DNA of 47,851 nt from Microcoleus sp. EPA2 (lineage in GTDB: Bacteria > Cyanobacteriota > Cyanobacteriia > Cyanobacteriales > Microcoleaceae), in contig JAHRFD010000034.1 of assembly GCA_020882975.1 (NCBI GenBank), positions 1 to 47,851 on the forward strand. The letters run 5' to 3'. Below, piece after piece: positions 45,407-47,851 of this stretch. The number at the start of each line of letters is the position of its first letter. Position 1 is the first letter of the stretch. Made by a program: the position numbers and the translations under genes. The notes under the pieces are model-generated. The model did not search any database. It was not told the DNA's origin and was given only the letters and a program-made list of their open reading frames with translations.

Positions 45407-46807
45407 ATGGCAAATTCAGCTTTGGGTCATCATGCGGTAGTCATTGGCGGAAGCATAGCCGGACTCTTGACAGCTAGAGTTTTGACTGATTATTTTGAAC
45501 AGGTGACAATCATTGAACGAGACCGCTTCCCTCTTCAACCACAACCTCGCAGGGGCATTCCTCAAGGCACTCAACTTCATATGTTGCTGAGCCGAGGTCG
45601 TCAAATCATCGAAGATTTGTTTCCAGGCATAGAAGCAGAATTAATCGCTCAAGGAGCCGTAGCGGTGGATATGGGAAGCGATGTGAAATGGCTCAACCCT
45701 TTTGGCTGGAATACTCGTTTCCCCTCTGGATTTACATTGCTTTCTTTTACCCGCCACATTTTGGATTGGTTAATTTACCGTAGATTAGCACGAGTAAGTC
45801 ACCTTCATTTCCTGGAGGAAGCTTATGTAACTCAACTGATTTCCACTCCTGATGGAACTAGCATTGCTGGAGTGAGATTCCGCCAAAGTCAGCAAAACGG
45901 AGAGACTCAAGAGCAAACCTTGCTCGCTGATTTGGTGGTGGATGCCAGTGGCTATAGTTCGCAAGCCCCCAAATGGTTGAAAGCATTGGGCTATGAGATG
46001 CCAAAGGAAACAGTGATTACAGCGGGCATGGGATATACCGGTCGTATATATGAGATTCCCGCAGGATTTCAATCTGATTGGAAAGCCGTGTATCTGCAAG
46101 CCTCTCCACCCGAACGCACTTCGATGGCTGTCCTGTTCCCCATTGAAAATAACTGTTGGATTCTGGGGTTCTGTGGCACTTTACCCCACCGCCCCTCAAA
46201 AGATGAAGCTGCCCTTTTGGAGGCGATCGAGCACTTACCCAGCCCGATCATTTACAACGCTATTAAGCACGCAAAACCTTCTACACCGATTGAAATTTAC
46301 AATTCTCCCGGCAATCGGTTATGCCACTACGAAACTCTGAAGCGACAGCCGGAAAGGTTTGTGGTTTTAGGAGATGCTGTTTGTTCGTTCACACCCATTT
46401 ATGCTCAAGGCATGACTGTAGCAGCATTGGGAGTCAAGGCCTTAGAAGCGTGCTTGGCAAAAATTGCCCGACAGCCCTCACCTAGCCTCACTGGATTAGC
46501 AAAAACATTTCAGAAACAACTGGCAAAAATTAATGCTGAACCTTGGATTACCGCTACGACTCAAGATGCTAAATACCCTACCATTCAAGGTATGACCAAA
46601 GCTCATAGTGTCCCGGAAAAGTTGATGGGATGGTACATGAACCAAGTCATTCATTTAACTGTGCGCGATCCTCAAACTACACTCAGTTTTTTGCAAGTTT
46701 TGCATATGTTGAAATCTACTACCACACTATTTCAACCTCGCATTCTGTTGCAGGTATTAAAGCAGGTACTGGCGAATCAATTGAAACCACATCAACCAAA
46801 GACGTGA
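45407..46807 (+). CDS. FAD-dependent monooxygenase-like protein
   Basis: The 466-aa protein has an N-terminal FAD-binding Rossmann motif (VVIGGSIAGLLTARVL, then IIERDRF), the DVVVDASGYSS-like LADLVVDASG motif near residue 190, and the C-terminal GDAVCSFTPIYAQGMTVAALG, typical of p-hydroxybenzoate hydroxylase-like flavoproteins. Related proteins occur in natural-product halogenation and hydroxylation and in carotenoid or quinone chemistry; the substrate cannot be predicted. No halogenase WxWxIP motif is apparent. It begins 51 nt after lipB. An ATG with weak ribosome-binding site (AAAT) is used. Confidence 0.82.
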   Translation: MANSALGHHAVVIGGSIAGLLTARVLTDYFEQVTIIERDRFPLQPQPRRGIPQGTQLHMLLSRGRQIIEDLFPGIEAELIAQGAVAVDMGSDVKWLNPFGWNTRFPSGFTLLSFTRHILDWLIYRRLARVSHLHFLEEAYVTQLISTPDGTSIAGVRFRQSQQNGETQEQTLLADLVVDASGYSSQAPKWLKALGYEMPKETVITAGMGYTGRIYEIPAGFQSDWKAVYLQASPPERTSMAVLFPIENNCWILGFCGTLPHRPSKDEAALLEAIEHLPSPIIYNAIKHAKPSTPIEIYNSPGNRLCHYETLKRQPERFVVLGDAVCSFTPIYAQGMTVAALGVKALEACLAKIARQPSPSLTGLAKTFQKQLAKINAEPWITATTQDAKYPTIQGMTKAHSVPEKLMGWYMNQVIHLTVRDPQTTLSFLQVLHMLKSTTTLFQPRILLQVLKQVLANQLKPHQPKT

Positions 46808-46924
46808 TTGACTGCGGTATGAATCTCGAATATCCTGTCTTGGTCAATTCTGCGTAAAAGTTGGCAGTTGAAGCCAAGGGTTTGATATCAAGTCCGGTAG
46901 CATCTGAATTATTAAGACCTCTAT

Positions 46925-46985
46925 TTTCTCCCTCTGTGTCCTCTGTGTTCTCTGCGGTTAAATCATTCCGATACAACCAGAAACA
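46925..46985. repeat. dispersed repeat copy (CTCTGTGTTCTCTGCGGTTAAA-TCATTCCG)
   Basis: The stretch matches, in the opposite orientation, the copy at 43770-43815 and, in the same orientation, the one at 5275-5325. Confidence 0.65.
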
Positions 46986-46994
46986 ATATAACTG

Positions 46995-47098
46995 ATACCA
47001 ATTTCATAAACTAGCGCGACATAACTACCCCCCCAACCCCCCCTTACTAAGGGGGGGCTTTGAACGGCATCTGTAGCAAATATTTATGAAATTGGTAT
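46995..47098. mobile_element. MITE-like element with 16-bp terminal inverted repeats
   Basis: ATACCAATTTCATAAA (46995-47010) and TTTATGAAATTGGTAT (47083-47098) are exact inverted repeats bounding 104 nt. The interior holds a palindromic CCCCCCTTACTAAGGGGGG core, the same type of G/C block that is inserted in avtA. No coding capacity. A non-autonomous element is inferred; a target-site duplication is not evident beyond short TGA ends. Confidence 0.6.
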
Positions 47099-47254
47099 GA
47101 TAGAATTAGCGATCTAATAGGGGATCGGAGGCTTCTCTAACCTGAGACAGAAGCAAGACCGATGTAGAAATACGTCCTAAGAGTTTTGCGATCCCCGCTA
47201 GCATTAGGTAGGATTCTTGTTAGTTAATCGCACTCGGCTCAGGAGAAAAAATTT

Positions 47255-47599
47255 ATGGCAGATATGTCCGGTCAAGACCCCTCGGAAATTAAAATGGCGA
47301 CGGTTGATGAAGAACAAAAAGGCGCAACGTTTAGCGGTACTGTCATACTTGCTATCGATGTCGAGGGTGGGGAAGTCGTTTTCTTCAGAGACTTTTTGAT
47401 TGAAGATTATCAAGGCGAACTTACCGCTTATCTGGCAACAGATGGCAATATAACCAAAAGCATTGATTTAGGTCAGCTTAAGCATAACAGCCACACCTTT
47501 AAGCTGCCAATTCCGCTGGGGACGGATACATCACCATACAATACAGTGGTGCTGCGCGACGAAAAAAGCAAGAAAAAAGTTCTGACGATCCATCTGTAA
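47255..47599 (+). CDS. small soluble protein with DM13-like pattern
   Basis: The 114-aa protein has AGGAG 9 nt before its ATG. The sequence GATFSGTVILAIDVEGGEVVFFRDFLIEDYQGELTAYL, followed by IDLGQLKHNSHTFKLPIP and YNTVVLRDEKSKK, follows the beta-strand pattern of DM13 domains, but without the conserved cysteine and without a signal peptide. I regard DM13 membership as possible only. No neighbour suggests a role. If it is DM13-like it could have a redox or adhesive function, but the lack of cysteine argues against electron transfer. Confidence 0.6.
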   Translation: MADMSGQDPSEIKMATVDEEQKGATFSGTVILAIDVEGGEVVFFRDFLIEDYQGELTAYLATDGNITKSIDLGQLKHNSHTFKLPIPLGTDTSPYNTVVLRDEKSKKKVLTIHL

Positions 47600-47734
47600 A
47601 AATTGTATATCTACCTGTATACCCTATAGGTCTGGATTAAGGGATATCCATTTCGCTACCGCACTCTAACCTAGGTGCATCCCAATGTTGGAGGGCTCTG
47701 GCATTAGGGCAGATAGTTTATTGGTTTTGACACT

Positions 47735-47833
47735 CTCAGGTCTAAAGACGCTGAGATTCTTAAGAAATTTCGTTCTTAATATCCTGATTGCTCAGGTTCC
47801 CAAACTCACCACGTTTGCCTGTCCGGCGTGGTG
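47735..47833. ncRNA. run of four consecutive hairpins (candidate structured RNA or element end)
   Basis: Within 100 nt four stems follow each other: CTCAG-GTCT/AGAC-CTGAG (47735-47755), TTAAGAA/TTCTTAA (47760-47779), CCTGA-TTGC-TCAGG (47783-47796) and CACCACG/CGTGGTG (47807-47833). No frame covers them. They may form a structured RNA, a riboregulatory leader of a gene beyond the window, or the end of a mobile element. The window end prevents a decision. The 47600-47734 stretch before it holds nothing recognisable. Confidence 0.35.
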
Positions 47834-47851
47834 ATATCTTTTGGGCGTTTA

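Larger units (their letters stand above)
46808..47254. other. 447-nt intergenic region with repeats
   Basis: It contains a copy of the dispersed CTCTGTGTTCTCTGCGGTTAAA repeat (46925-46985), a MITE-like element (46995-47098), and inversely related GGGGATCG (about 47119-47126) and CGATCCCC (about 47189-47196) arms. No gene is recognised. The downstream DM13-like gene has a leader from about 47200. Confidence 0.7.

Overview
The window comes from a filamentous cyanobacterium, most likely of the Microcoleus/Oscillatoria type. The reasons are the dense HIP1-type GCGATCGC sites, the heptanucleotide tandem repeats between genes (TTATTGG, CAATTCC, TTCTTCC), the dispersed palindromic repeats, and families typical of the group: Tab2-like protein, pentapeptide-repeat kinase, DUF29, Uma2, LrtA-type hibernation factor and MASE1 histidine kinase. 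The genus is inferred, not proven.

Region 1 (1-26.7 kb) is mixed housekeeping and regulatory DNA. It opens with the 3' part of a 5S rRNA gene and a truncated IS4-type transposase. After these come a GNAT acetyltransferase, the tRNA hydroxylase MiaE, a TPR/OGT-like glycosyltransferase, a GH108 muramidase, and a protein kinase with a vMAP-type N-terminus. Next are a valine-pyruvate aminotransferase carrying an in-frame tandem-repeat insertion, an AhpD-like protein followed 3 nt later by a GAF adenylate cyclase, a Tab2-like RNA-binding protein, MTA phosphorylase, and a membrane TPR protein. The region ends with a WbuC cupin, two large histidine kinases around a four-helix-bundle protein, a SpkB-like kinase, PheT and a Uma2 protein.

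Region 2 (about 26.9-43.1 kb) is an accessory island between conserved genes (pheT and bcp). After small DUF29 and YciI genes it holds two adjacent cassettes, each with a good candidate promoter. Cassette A (27.7-37.4 kb) is a tight three-gene operon: a roughly 1000-aa protein of unrecognised family, a 1207-aa P-loop/SF2-like NTPase, and a second roughly 1000-aa protein that is a full-length paralog of the first. I regard it as the best candidate for an undescribed conflict or defence system. Cassette B (37.6-43.1 kb) has a Trypco1-like protein, a trypsin-like protease, a TPR-like protein and an HSP90-type ATPase. The protease and the HSP90 protein end in the same C-terminal module, a TIR/nucleoside-deoxyribosyltransferase-like domain plus a helical tail. 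Together these look like a sensor, protease, chaperone and effector immune device.

Region 3 (43.3-47.9 kb) returns to ordinary genes: PrxQ/Bcp peroxiredoxin, the LrtA-type hibernation factor, LipB and an FAD monooxygenase. After these come a repeat-rich spacer with a MITE-like element, a small DM13-like protein, and a terminal run of four consecutive hairpins cut off by the window end.
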